This document shows positions 43,873 through 53,093 of a stretch of DNA of 64,000 bases, in pieces. The stretch is taken from contig JADJYE010000014.1 in assembly GCA_016719945.1 (NCBI GenBank), positions 124,001 through 188,000 on the forward strand, given 5' to 3'. The position numbers were made by a program, and so were the translations under genes. The notes under the pieces were generated by a model. That model saw nothing but the letters and a program-made list of their open reading frames with translations. It searched no databases and had not been told where the DNA came from. The DNA is from Polyangiaceae bacterium. Lineage in GTDB: Bacteria; Myxococcota_A; Polyangia; Polyangiales; Polyangiaceae. Each line of letters opens with the position of its first letter. Position 1 is the stretch's first letter.

Positions 43873-44895
43873 ATGAGCCCCGAGGTGCCGAAGCCAAGCC
43901 CGGCGCCGAGCGAGCGCGCGGTGGCGTTTCGTCGAGCGCGCGACGGGCTGCTCCTCGCAGCCTGCCTCGTCGCGGTCATCGTAGGGCTTCGCCTCGTGCC
44001 GCCTCGCGCCGCGCCTGCGGAGGCGGCGGCCCCGGCGGCGTCGAGCGCTCCGCGCCCGCCTGCGCCGACGACGGAGGCTCGCGGCACGAGCGCGCCGCCG
44101 CCCACCCTCGAGCTCACGCCCCGCGACTGCTTCTTCGAGGACAGAGGCCTGGGAGACTATGTCCGCGCGTCGACGAAATCCGGGGCGAGGGTGCTCACCC
44201 GCGACGCGGCGGTGGGGCCCGACGGCGCCTACGATCTGGTGCTGCATTTCCACGGCGCCGATCCGGTCGCGCGCATCCTCGCTCCCGAGGGCAAGCCCGT
44301 GGTCATCGCCGGGCTCGACCGCGGCGACTCGTCGCGGGACTACCAGGGCGCGTTCCCCACCGCGGCGGCGTTCGACGCGCTGCTCGCGGAGATCGATGGC
44401 GTCGTCTCCAGCTCGCTCGGCCGGCCCGCGCGCGCGGCGCGGGTCCTGCTCTCGTCGTTCAGCGCGGGGTATCGGGCCAGCCATGAGATCCTGGCCGCGT
44501 CCCCCACCCACCCGTCGGTCACCGGCGTCGCGCTGCTCGACTCGCTCTACGCGAGCTACCGCGGCGGCACGCGCGAGGTCGACGCCGACGCGCTCGCGCC
44601 GTTCGAGGCAGCGGGTCGCAGGGCCCTCTCGGAGCCGCGCTTCGCCTTCATCCTGACCCACAGCGAGGTCGCGACGGACGGGTACGCGTCGACCGCGGAG
44701 GTGGCGACGACCCTGCTCGACCGGCTCGTCGTTCGCTCGTCGCTCGTGAAGGCTGGCGGGGAGCGCGGCTTGACCCGCACCGCGGAGGAGCGTGGCTTCT
44801 TCGTCCGAGGGTACGGCGGCGCCGACAAGGGCGCGCACTGCGCGCACCTGGGCCTCTTGCCCGAGGTCGTCGACCTGTGGCGTGGCACGAAGTAG
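43873..44895 (+). CDS. membrane-anchored alpha/beta-hydrolase-like protein
   Basis: A 340-residue protein. A membrane anchor (GLLLAACLVAVIVGLRLV, about 30-47) is followed by a Pro/Ala linker and a domain of about 230 residues. YDLVLHFHGADPVARIL fits the oxyanion strand, LLSSFSAGYRASHEIL fits a nucleophile elbow of form SxSxG, and GAHCAHLGLLPEVVDLW holds a late His. The elbow is not classical GxSxG, so activity is uncertain. It follows the kinase by 12 bases and is probably co-transcribed. Confidence 0.65.
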   Translation: MSPEVPKPSPAPSERAVAFRRARDGLLLAACLVAVIVGLRLVPPRAAPAEAAAPAASSAPRPPAPTTEARGTSAPPPTLELTPRDCFFEDRGLGDYVRASTKSGARVLTRDAAVGPDGAYDLVLHFHGADPVARILAPEGKPVVIAGLDRGDSSRDYQGAFPTAAAFDALLAEIDGVVSSSLGRPARAARVLLSSFSAGYRASHEILAASPTHPSVTGVALLDSLYASYRGGTREVDADALAPFEAAGRRALSEPRFAFILTHSEVATDGYASTAEVATTLLDRLVVRSSLVKAGGERGLTRTAEERGFFVRGYGGADKGAHCAHLGLLPEVVDLWRGTK

Positions 44896-46137
44896 CTAAT
44901 ATTTCGGCGGGAACTGCGTCTTGCGCTTCGCCTTGCGCTTCGCATCGGGCTCGGGCGCGGGCGGCGAAGGGCGCCCCGGCTCGGCGACGACCGCGTCGAG
45001 CGCCTGGTGCCACGCGTCGATGTTCGAGTCGCGGCCCCCGCGGGCGAGCGCCCCTCGGGCGCCATCCTCGAGGGGCGTCTCGCGCAGCCCCTCGGGCACG
45101 ATCATGTCGGGGATCGTGTCGGCGTCGAGCAGCGACGCACGGTCCGCCTCCTTCGAGGCCTCGTCGCGAGGCTTCTTGCTCGAGCGACCGGCGCCCGACG
45201 ACTTGCCCACGATCACCATCCGCTGGCGCGAAGCCTCGAGCGTGGTAGGCGTCTCCGACGTCTTCAGCCGCGCCTCGAACGCCCGCTTCGCGGCGTCTGC
45301 TTGCTCCGTGAAAGGGAGCGTCTGACGATCGACGACGTCGAGCTGGTCGCGATCGAGCTCGGGCATCGACGCCAGCGACACGCGGACGTCCGGCGCCGAC
45401 GACCCGGGAAGGCCCCTCGGCACGAGCGACAGCTCGATCTCGGCGATCGTGTTGCGACCGAGGGGCGCGACGCCGTAGCTGATCTCCGGTCCGTCCGCGT
45501 CGATCTCGATCGCCGCGAGCGTCATGCGCCCGACGTTCGCCTCGCTGATGCTGATGTCGGGCGGCGGCTCCGGGGGACGCGGGGTCGGCCGGTACGGCGC
45601 GAGGAACGGCACCGTCCCCATGCGCGCCGGCCGGTCATCATCGAAGTCGAGCGAGACCCCGCCGGCGCGGCGTCGGTTGGAGCCGCGGGCGGGGGGCACG
45701 GAGGAGCCTTGCGAGCTCTTCGGGTTGGGTGGCTTCGCCTTGAGCCCGCGGCGGCGGAGGCGCTTCTGCCCCTCCGCCTCGATCAGCGCGTCGATCTCCG
45801 CGACCGCGTGAGCGACCGCCGCACCCACGCGGTTGTGCTGCACGAAGGTCGCCATCACCACGCAGACGATGGCCTCCTCGCGCGCGGCGACGTACACATC
45901 GATCGGCGCCGCCCCGCCGAAGGGGACGAGGTCCTCGCGCGGCAGCTCGAGGTGCGCCATGGGGCGCTTGTCCGCCAGCAGCATCTCGGCGAAGGCGACG
46001 ATCTTGTCTCGCCCCTGCGCCGGCATGTCCTGGGGCGCCTTGCGGGTTACGAGGCGCCCACGACGGGTGAGGACGAAGGCGAAGTCCGCGCCGGCGTCAG
46101 CGACGATGTGGTCGACGATGTCATCGAGGGTCGGCAC
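44896..46137 (-). CDS. roadblock/LC7-like protein with long disordered tail
   Basis: A 413-residue protein. Residues about 1-125 (LDDIVDHIVADAGADFAFVL, LVPFGGAAPIDVYVAAREEA) resemble roadblock/LC7 regulators of small GTPases. The rest is mainly Pro/Arg/Lys/Ser-rich low complexity with short conserved-looking bits, ending KRKAKRKTQFPPKY. It has no membrane segment. It is convergent with the hydrolase gene, their stops abutting. Roadblock proteins pair with MglA-type GTPases in myxobacteria; no such gene is adjacent. Confidence 0.6.
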   Translation of the reverse strand: MPTLDDIVDHIVADAGADFAFVLTRRGRLVTRKAPQDMPAQGRDKIVAFAEMLLADKRPMAHLELPREDLVPFGGAAPIDVYVAAREEAIVCVVMATFVQHNRVGAAVAHAVAEIDALIEAEGQKRLRRRGLKAKPPNPKSSQGSSVPPARGSNRRRAGGVSLDFDDDRPARMGTVPFLAPYRPTPRPPEPPPDISISEANVGRMTLAAIEIDADGPEISYGVAPLGRNTIAEIELSLVPRGLPGSSAPDVRVSLASMPELDRDQLDVVDRQTLPFTEQADAAKRAFEARLKTSETPTTLEASRQRMVIVGKSSGAGRSSKKPRDEASKEADRASLLDADTIPDMIVPEGLRETPLEDGARGALARGGRDSNIDAWHQALDAVVAEPGRPSPPAPEPDAKRKAKRKTQFPPKY

Positions 46138-46157
46138 CGACCCTCGATGCTACACGC

Positions 46158-47744
46158 CTAATACGACTTCGCGAACAACGCGACCTTGTCGGCCGGCGCG
46201 CCCGTGAAGATGCAGCGCATGTTGCTGCGATCCGGGCCGCCGTCGGGCAGGTCTTCCGGGATGTTGCGGACGGTCACCTTGAGCTTCTCGCGCAGCTCGG
46301 TCTCCACGGAGGCGTCGCCCGCGAACGGACACAAGGCGAAGCCGCCGTGCATCTCCGGCCGCTCGTCGCCCCCGACCATACGGACGCTCTTCGGCGTGAA
46401 GAAATCCTCGAGCTCGGCTCGCGAGCCAACCCACCGGGTGTGCTCGGTGCGGTGCGCGAGCGCACGCGCGTAGAGACCAGCCTGCATCTCGTCAAGGATG
46501 GAGGTGATGGTACCGACCAGATCCACGCGCGAGATCGAGGCCTTGTCGCGCGTGCCGCGATCGCGGCGGCTGAGCATCGCGCTGCCCGCCTCGACGTCCC
46601 GCGGGCCGACCTCGACCCTGAGCGGGATGCCGCGCTTGATCCACTCCCAGCTCTTCTCGCCCCCGCGCAGGTCGCGGTTGTCGACCTCCACCTCGATCCG
46701 TCGACCATGGTAGGTCACGCTCCGCAGCTCGGCGGCCAGCCCGTGCACGAACTCCATGACCTTGGCCTTCGTGTCGTCGCCCCGCAGCACCGGCAAGATC
46801 ACGACGTGCGCCGGCGCGAGCCGCGGCGGGATGACCATGCCGTCGTCGTCGGCGTGCGTCATCACCAGGCCGCCCACCAGGCGCGTCGAGACGCCCCACG
46901 ACGTGGTCCACGCGTATTCCTCGGTCTCCTGCTTCGACTGGAAGCGGATCCCGCTGGCCTTCGCGAAGTTCTGACCGAGAAAATGCGACGTGCCCGCCTG
47001 CAGCGCCTTGCGGTCCTGCATCATCGCCTCGATCGAATAGGTGTCGACCGCGCCCGGGAAGCGCTCGGCGTCGGTCTTGCGGCCCTTGAATACCGGCATC
47101 GCCATGTGCTCGCGCGCGAACGTCGAGTAGACGTCGAGCATCTGCCGCGTCTCGGCCTCGGCCTCCTCCCGCGTGGCGTGCGCGGTGTGCCCCTCTTGCC
47201 AGAGGAACTCCGCGGTGCGCAGGAACAGGCGCGTGCGCATCTCCCAGCGGACGACGTTCGCCCACTGGTTGATGAGCAGCGGCAGGTCCCGGTAGCTCCG
47301 CACCCACTGCGCGAAGCTCGCCCCGATGATGGTCTCGCTGGTCGGGCGGACGATCAGCGGCTCCTCGAGCTTCGCCTTCGGATCCGGGATCAGCCCCCCA
47401 CCCTCCCCCGCGATCAGGCGGTGGTGGGTGACGACCGCGCACTCCTTGGCGAAGCCCTCGACGTGCTCGGCCTCCTTCTCGAGGAACGACTTCGGGATGA
47501 AGAGCGGGAAGTACGCGTTCTTGTGGCCCGTGGCCTTGAACATGACGTCGAGCTCGGCCTGGATGCGCTCCCACAGCGCGTAGCCCCACGGCTTGATCAC
47601 CATGCAGCCGCGCACGGCGGAGCCCTCGGCGAGGTCCGCCGCGCGGACGACCTGCTGGTACCACTCCGCGTAGTCATCGGCCCGCGTCGGCTTGATCGCA
47701 GTCTCGACCTTCGCCCCGCCGCCCTTCGATTCGCCCTTCGTCAC
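46158..47744 (-). CDS. proS: prolyl-tRNA synthetase, archaeal/eukaryotic-type
   Basis: A 528-residue class II synthetase. DYAEWYQQVVRAADLAEGSA, GCMVIKPWGYALWERIQAEL, EPLIVRPTSETIIGASFAQW and RTAEFLWQEGHTAHA are the ProS type 3 pattern. There is no bacterial editing insertion. The C-terminus has the zinc-like GGFALCPFAGD and ends with Tyr (FAKSY), characteristic of this type. It charges tRNA-Pro. The GTG at 47744 gives a normal length. Confidence 0.95.
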   Translation of the reverse strand: MTKGESKGGGAKVETAIKPTRADDYAEWYQQVVRAADLAEGSAVRGCMVIKPWGYALWERIQAELDVMFKATGHKNAYFPLFIPKSFLEKEAEHVEGFAKECAVVTHHRLIAGEGGGLIPDPKAKLEEPLIVRPTSETIIGASFAQWVRSYRDLPLLINQWANVVRWEMRTRLFLRTAEFLWQEGHTAHATREEAEAETRQMLDVYSTFAREHMAMPVFKGRKTDAERFPGAVDTYSIEAMMQDRKALQAGTSHFLGQNFAKASGIRFQSKQETEEYAWTTSWGVSTRLVGGLVMTHADDDGMVIPPRLAPAHVVILPVLRGDDTKAKVMEFVHGLAAELRSVTYHGRRIEVEVDNRDLRGGEKSWEWIKRGIPLRVEVGPRDVEAGSAMLSRRDRGTRDKASISRVDLVGTITSILDEMQAGLYARALAHRTEHTRWVGSRAELEDFFTPKSVRMVGGDERPEMHGGFALCPFAGDASVETELREKLKVTVRNIPEDLPDGGPDRSNMRCIFTGAPADKVALFAKSY

Positions 47745-47781
47745 GCGTCTACCCTCCGAGCCATGGTCTTGAGGACCGTTA

Positions 47782-48570
47782 TCACGACGCCCCACGGGCG
47801 AGCATCTCGGTCACGCGGCCGAGCGCCCTGGCGAGGATGTCGCCCATCGTCTCGACACCCGACGCCCTGCCGATCAGGTCCTGACGGACCTCGACGAGCG
47901 CGCCGAGGCGCCCCGCGCGCTCGGCGTACACAGGGATGCCGTAGTCGGTGCCGTCTGTCACCTGGTAGGGCTCGTTGTCGCCGACGAGGAGGTCCTCTTC
48001 GAGCGCGAGGGCGTCGAGCAGCGCGGCCGCGAGCCGGCGGTCCTTGCCGTACATGACGCCGACGTGCCAAGGGCGCGCCTTGCCGTGCAGCGCCGGCGTG
48101 AAGCTGTGCAGGCTCAGCACGATCGAGCTCGCGCCGCGCGCATCTCGCGCCGAGAGCAGCGCGGCGATGGCGGCGTGGTAGGGCTCGAAGAGCTCGACCT
48201 GGCGCGCTCGAACCTCCGCCTCCGAGAGCCCCACGTTGCCGGGTACGGGGATCTCGCAGGTGACCGCGGGCACGCTCGTGGCGACCCCCAAGGGGCGGTT
48301 GCAGTCGATCGCGAGCCGCGAGTACCCGGAGAGCACGAGCGGCGCGTCGAGCCGCTCCGACAAGGAGCGCGCGAGCTGGGCTGCGCCGATGTCCCAGGCG
48401 ATGTGATCGTCGAGCTGGTCGTCGCTCATCCCCAGCGTCGCGAGCGCGGTCGGGATGCGGTTCGACGCGTGATCGCACAACAAGAACCAGGGCGACGCTC
48501 CGCTCGGGCGCACGATCTCGAACGGCGAGGGCTCGTCGGCAGAAAGGAGCGAAGGGGCCCGCTCGGTCAT
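47782..48570 (-). CDS. N-formylglutamate amidohydrolase family protein
   Basis: A 262-residue enzyme. LLCDHASNRIPTALATLGMS, HIAWDIGAAQLARSLSERLD, YSRLAIDCNRP and SIVLSLHSFTP are the PF05013 motifs, with His and Asp placed to bind zinc. It releases formate from N-formylglutamate or a related N-acyl amino acid. No hut genes are nearby, so histidine breakdown is not supported. It diverges from the oxidoreductase gene with only 23 bases between. Confidence 0.85.
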   Translation of the reverse strand: MTERAPSLLSADEPSPFEIVRPSGASPWFLLCDHASNRIPTALATLGMSDDQLDDHIAWDIGAAQLARSLSERLDAPLVLSGYSRLAIDCNRPLGVATSVPAVTCEIPVPGNVGLSEAEVRARQVELFEPYHAAIAALLSARDARGASSIVLSLHSFTPALHGKARPWHVGVMYGKDRRLAAALLDALALEEDLLVGDNEPYQVTDGTDYGIPVYAERAGRLGALVEVRQDLIGRASGVETMGDILARALGRVTEMLARGAS

Positions 48571-48593
48571 CGGCTGCGCTATAGCACCGGGCC

Positions 48594-50114
48594 GTGGCAG
48601 ACGTCGTCGTCATCGGTTCGGGGCCCAACGGCCTCACAGCGGCGTGTGTGCTCGCGCGAGCCGGGCTCGACGTCGTCGTGGTCGAGGCTGCGCCCCACGC
48701 GGGCGGCGCGGTGCGCACGGTCGAGAGCACCCTGCCCGGGTTTCGGCACGACGTCGGCGCGGCGTTCTTCCCCTTCGGGACGCTGAGCCCGGCCTACAAG
48801 GAGCTCGATCTGCAGGGCGCCGGGCTGAAGCTCGCGTGGGCCCCCATCGACAGCGCCCACCCGGCTCGCGACGGGTCGTGCGCGGCGATCGGCCGCGATC
48901 TCGAGCGCTGCGCCCGAGCCCTGGGGGACGACGGTCCCGCGCTGCAGTCGTGGGTCCGCTGGTGGCGAGGCGTCGAGCCCAAGCTGCTGCCCGCGCTGCT
49001 CGCCGAGCCGCCAGCGGCGCGCGCGATGGCCGGGGTCTCGCCCCTGTCGCTGGCGAGGTTCGCGAGCGCGGCGGCGATGAGCGGGCGCGGCTTCGCCGAG
49101 CGGGTGTTCGCGTCGCCGGCGGCACAGCGAATCTTGCCCGCGCTGGCCCTGCACACCGACGTGGCCCCGAGCGATCCGCTGGGCTGTCCCATCGGCTTCA
49201 TGCTCGGGATGACGGCGACGACCGGTGGCTTCGCGGTCCCGCTCGGGGGGGCCGGCGAGGTGACGAAGGCGCTGCTCGCTCGCCTGCGAGAGCTCGGGGG
49301 CCGGCTCGAGCTCGGCGCGCGGGTGGAGAGGGTCGTCGTGGAGGAGGCGCGCGCGGTCGGGGTTCGCACCGCGCGCGGGTCGATCGACGCCAAGCTCGCG
49401 GTCGTCGCGGACACCGCGGCGCCCACGCTATACCTCGAGCTGCTCTCGGATCGCGTCGTGCCCGCGTCGGTGAGCGACAAGATGCGATCGTTCAAGCTCG
49501 GGTTCGGCACCTTCAAGCTCGACTGGGCGCTCGACGGGCCCGTCCCTTGGGCGAGCGAGCTGTGCGGCGAGGCGGCCGTCGTGCACACCGGAGAAGATCT
49601 CGACGACCTCGAGCGGTTCGCGCGCGAGGTGCGCGCCGGCGAGATGCCGCGCGATCCGTACCTGGTGATCGGCCAGCAGTCGCTGGTCGACCCCTCGCGG
49701 GCGCCGCGCGGCGCACACACGCTGTGGGCCTACTCGCGGGTCCCCGCGACGCTCGCTGGGGCGCCGTGGACAGACGAGGCGAAGGCGGCGTTCGCCGAGC
49801 GCGTCGAGGCGCGCATCGAGGGCCTCGCGCCCGGCTTCCGGCGCTGCATCATGAAGCGGTTCGTCCAGGCGCCGAAGGACCTCGAGCGCATGGACGAGAA
49901 CCTGCTCGGAGGCGACCTCGGCGGCGGCACCGCCGACATCTCGAACCAGCTCTTCTTGCGCCCGATGTTCCCGTACTACCGCTACCGCACGCCCGTGCGC
50001 GGGGTGTACCTCGGCTCGAGCTACGCCCACCCGGGCGCGGGCGCGCACGGCATGTGCGGCTACAACGCCGCGGGCGCGGTGCTCGCCGACGCTGGGATGA
50101 CGCAGGGGTCGTAG
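48594..50114 (+). CDS. FAD-dependent phytoene-dehydrogenase-like oxidoreductase
   Basis: A 506-residue flavoprotein. The FAD motif VVIGSGPNGLTAACVLARAG, then VVVVEAAPHAGGAVRT, starts at residue 4. The C-terminal GVYLGSSYAHPGAGAHGMCG, followed by YNAAGAVLAD, resembles the phytoene desaturase/PYROXD2 group. Starts at GTG. It probably desaturates or oxidises a lipid or isoprenoid at the membrane, but carotenoid genes are not adjacent, so the substrate is unknown. Confidence 0.82.
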   Translation: MADVVVIGSGPNGLTAACVLARAGLDVVVVEAAPHAGGAVRTVESTLPGFRHDVGAAFFPFGTLSPAYKELDLQGAGLKLAWAPIDSAHPARDGSCAAIGRDLERCARALGDDGPALQSWVRWWRGVEPKLLPALLAEPPAARAMAGVSPLSLARFASAAAMSGRGFAERVFASPAAQRILPALALHTDVAPSDPLGCPIGFMLGMTATTGGFAVPLGGAGEVTKALLARLRELGGRLELGARVERVVVEEARAVGVRTARGSIDAKLAVVADTAAPTLYLELLSDRVVPASVSDKMRSFKLGFGTFKLDWALDGPVPWASELCGEAAVVHTGEDLDDLERFAREVRAGEMPRDPYLVIGQQSLVDPSRAPRGAHTLWAYSRVPATLAGAPWTDEAKAAFAERVEARIEGLAPGFRRCIMKRFVQAPKDLERMDENLLGGDLGGGTADISNQLFLRPMFPYYRYRTPVRGVYLGSSYAHPGAGAHGMCGYNAAGAVLADAGMTQGS

Positions 50115-50129
50115 GCGCCCCGCGCGCCG

Positions 50130-50912
50130 TCAGGGCGAATAGAACCACAGCGGGCCTTTACAGGCCGCGCCGGTGGGGTCGCACGCGGGCACCTCGCCGG
50201 TCGCCTCGTACGACTCGACGAGCCCGACCTGGAGCTGCGCGTCGTTGTTGCACACGTGGTAGCCATCGAGCGTGTCGCCGGTCGCCTCGACCAGCGCAGC
50301 GAAGGCCTCGTCGAGGCCCTCCTCCAGGCCGGTGCCGTTGGCCCACGAGCACGCCGGCAGGATCGCGAGCGCGGCGTCGATATCCTGGCTCTGGATCGCG
50401 GCGACGATCTCGTTCACGCCGTCGCCGTCACAGGCGAGGTTCGCCTGCAGGTAGCTGACGACCTCGGTCATGCGATCCTGGGCGACGCTGTCCTCGAGCG
50501 AGTCCATGCTGAGGAACGTCGTCGCGCCGTCGCACTCGCACGCCTCGAACGCGACCGCGAGGTCGAGGATTTCGTCCTCGGTCCCCTTCACCTCGAGGGA
50601 CATCGTCTCCACCAGGATCACGTCTCCGTTCGCGTCGGTCGCGCCGGGCAGCGTGCCGTGGTTCGCCATGACCACCGTGTCGCTCGCGTCGCCGTCGCAA
50701 GAGAACTCGAGCACCGTCGTGGTGTGCGGCGGCCACAGATCGCTCGTTCTCCCGGCGGTGGACTTGTAAGCGTCCTTCTGGAGCACGCGCAGCGTCGCGG
50801 AGCACGACTTGTCGACGATGTTGTTGTCGTCGCTCGTCTTCGTGTCCGAGTCGCACGAGGCGAGAAGGCCGGCGAGACCGAGGGCGAGCAAGGCGAAGGC
50901 ATGGCGCGACAT
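50130..50912 (-). CDS. Cys-rich lipoprotein of unknown function
   Basis: A 260-residue lipoprotein (signal ending LLASC, Cys about 20). The mature part has about eight cysteines, an acidic bias and the segments FEACECDGATTF and LACDGDGVNEIVAAIQ. It ends ACKGPLWFYSP. No family recognised. It is convergent with the oxidoreductase gene and lies 33 bases beyond the transketolase stop. Confidence 0.75.
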   Translation of the reverse strand: MSRHAFALLALGLAGLLASCDSDTKTSDDNNIVDKSCSATLRVLQKDAYKSTAGRTSDLWPPHTTTVLEFSCDGDASDTVVMANHGTLPGATDANGDVILVETMSLEVKGTEDEILDLAVAFEACECDGATTFLSMDSLEDSVAQDRMTEVVSYLQANLACDGDGVNEIVAAIQSQDIDAALAILPACSWANGTGLEEGLDEAFAALVEATGDTLDGYHVCNNDAQLQVGLVESYEATGEVPACDPTGAACKGPLWFYSP

Positions 50913-50945
50913 GGCCGCCGAGCCTACCAGAGCCGCCCGCAGACG

Positions 50946-52946
50946 TCAGTCGCTGCCTCGTCGCCAGGCGCGGATCGTGGCCGCGACGGCGTCGGGCACG
51001 AAGCCGATCTCCTGGGCGATCCGCTTGGCCGGCGCCGAGTGCCCGAAGCGATCGAAGCCGATCACGAGGCCCGTCGCGCCGACCAGGTCTCGCCAGGGGC
51101 GCGAGACGCCGAGCTCGATCACCACGCGCGGCACCGAGGGTGGAAGCACGGCGTCGCGGTACGCGTCGGCCTGGCGTGAGAACGCCTCGAGGCACGGCAT
51201 CGACACCACCCGCACGCGCTCGCCGCGCGCGTCGAGCAGGGCCTTGGCCTCCACCGCGATCGACACCTCAGAGCCCGTGGCCACGATCACCAGCGTGGGA
51301 TCTTGCGCGTCCGCCAGGACATACCCGCCCTGGAGCATGGTCTTCGGCTCGAAGCCCTCCGGGCGCGCGAGCACGGGCACGTTCTGACGCGTGAGCGCCA
51401 TCACCGTGGGGCCGTCGGTGCGGGTGAGCGCGTGCGTCCACGCGGCGGCGCACTCGAGCGGGTCGGCGGGCCTCATGACGTCGACGTTCGGGATGAGGCG
51501 CAGCGCCCACACGTGCTCGACGGGCTGGTGGGTCGGGCCGTCCTCGCCGAGGTAGAGGCTGTCGTGGGTGAACACGAACACGCTCTGCAGGTGCGACAGC
51601 GCGGCCAGGCGGATCGTCGGCCGCATGTAGTCGGCGAAGACGAGGAAGGTCGAGCCGAACGGGATGAAGCCCTCGGTCGCCGCCATGCCGTTCATGACGG
51701 CGCCCATGCCGTGCTCGCGGATCCCGAAATGGATGTTGCGACCCGCGAACTCGCCGCGCTTCACCGCGGGCGAGCCCTCGATGAACGTCTTGGTGGAGGG
51801 GTTGAGATCGGCGGAGCCGCCGACCAGCGAGGGGACGAGCGCTGCGGCCCGCTGCTCGACGATGCCCGCGCTGACGCGCGTGGCGGCCTCCTTCTTGGGC
51901 GCGGCCGCGAGCAGCTCCTCGAACAGGTTGGCCGGGACGGCGCGCGCGAGCAGCGCCTTGAAGGCCGCGGCGCCCGCCGGGTCGGCCGCGGCGAACGCGC
52001 TCATCTCCGCCTCCCAGCGCTCGCGCGTCGCGCGGCCCTCGGCGGCGCGCTCGCGGAACATCGCGTACACCGCCTCGGGCACCACGAACGTCTGGTCGAC
52101 CGGCCAGCCGAGCTTCTCCTTCGTGCCCTTCACCTCGGCCGCGCCGAGGGGCTCGCCGTGGGCCTTGTGCGAGCCCTCCTTCGTGGGCGCGCCGATCCCG
52201 ATGCGCGTCTTGGCGACGATCAGCTTCGGCTTGCCGACCAGCGCGACAGCCTCGTCGAGCGCCTTCTGGATCTGCGCGTGGTCGTGGCCGTCGATGGTCC
52301 ACGTGGCCCAGCCGTACGCCTGGTAGCGCTTCGCGACGTCCTCGCTGAAGGCGAGGTCGGTGTCGCCGTCGATCGTGATCTTGTTGTCGTCGTAGAAGAA
52401 GATCAGGTTGTCGAGGCCGAGGTGCCCGGCGAGGCTCGAGGCCTCACTGGATACACCCTCCATCAGGTCGCCGTCGGACGCGATGCCGAAGACGCGCGCA
52501 CCGACGAGCCCCGGCCTGCCGGCTCGGGCGGCGCGCATCTTGAACCCGAGCGCCATGCCCACGCCGTTGGAGATCCCCTGACCGAGCGGCCCGGTGGTCG
52601 TCTCCACGCCCTCGGTGAGGTGCGACTCGGGGTGCCCCGGCGTCTTCGAGCCCCACTGCCGGAACGCCCTCAGATCGTCGAGGGTGAGCCCGTAGCCCGC
52701 GAGGTGCAGCATCGAATACAGCAGCATCGACGCGTGCCCGCATGACAGCACGAAGCGGTCCCGGTCGGCCCACGAAGGCTGCGACGGGTCGTAGCGCAGG
52801 TGGCGTAGCCAGACGTCGAGCGTGATGTCCGCGAGGGCCATCGGCGTGCCCGGGTGGCCGCTCTGGGCCTTCTCGACGCCATCGACGGACAACATGCGGA
52901 CCGTCGCGACGGCCTGCGCCAGCGAAGCGGGGGCGAGCGTGCTCAT
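50946..52946 (-). CDS. tkt: transketolase
   Basis: A 666-residue enzyme. AQSGHPGTPMALADI near 28, LSCGHASMLLYSMLHLAGYG, the TPP motif GIASDGDLMEGVSSEASSLA near 155-174, FIEGSPAVKRGEFAGRNIHF and FGIREHGMGAVMNGMAATEG are all present. Length is standard. It transfers two-carbon units between sugar phosphates in the pentose phosphate pathway, which also supplies sedoheptulose for the heptose genes near 4582. ATG 52946 gives a family-normal start. The AraC gene lies upstream on the same strand. Confidence 0.95.
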   Translation of the reverse strand: MSTLAPASLAQAVATVRMLSVDGVEKAQSGHPGTPMALADITLDVWLRHLRYDPSQPSWADRDRFVLSCGHASMLLYSMLHLAGYGLTLDDLRAFRQWGSKTPGHPESHLTEGVETTTGPLGQGISNGVGMALGFKMRAARAGRPGLVGARVFGIASDGDLMEGVSSEASSLAGHLGLDNLIFFYDDNKITIDGDTDLAFSEDVAKRYQAYGWATWTIDGHDHAQIQKALDEAVALVGKPKLIVAKTRIGIGAPTKEGSHKAHGEPLGAAEVKGTKEKLGWPVDQTFVVPEAVYAMFRERAAEGRATRERWEAEMSAFAAADPAGAAAFKALLARAVPANLFEELLAAAPKKEAATRVSAGIVEQRAAALVPSLVGGSADLNPSTKTFIEGSPAVKRGEFAGRNIHFGIREHGMGAVMNGMAATEGFIPFGSTFLVFADYMRPTIRLAALSHLQSVFVFTHDSLYLGEDGPTHQPVEHVWALRLIPNVDVMRPADPLECAAAWTHALTRTDGPTVMALTRQNVPVLARPEGFEPKTMLQGGYVLADAQDPTLVIVATGSEVSIAVEAKALLDARGERVRVVSMPCLEAFSRQADAYRDAVLPPSVPRVVIELGVSRPWRDLVGATGLVIGFDRFGHSAPAKRIAQEIGFVPDAVAATIRAWRRGSD

Positions 52947-53093
52947 CGGTCGTTCCGTAGGCGACCTGCCGCGAGGCGGCAACGGCTCTGGGCTGGGGAA
53001 CGGGGTCGCCTCAGAAGGTTCCGGGAGACGGCACTCATTCTGTGCCAACCGTCCCCCGCTTCCTGGCCACTCACGACCGTGCCGGATCGGATG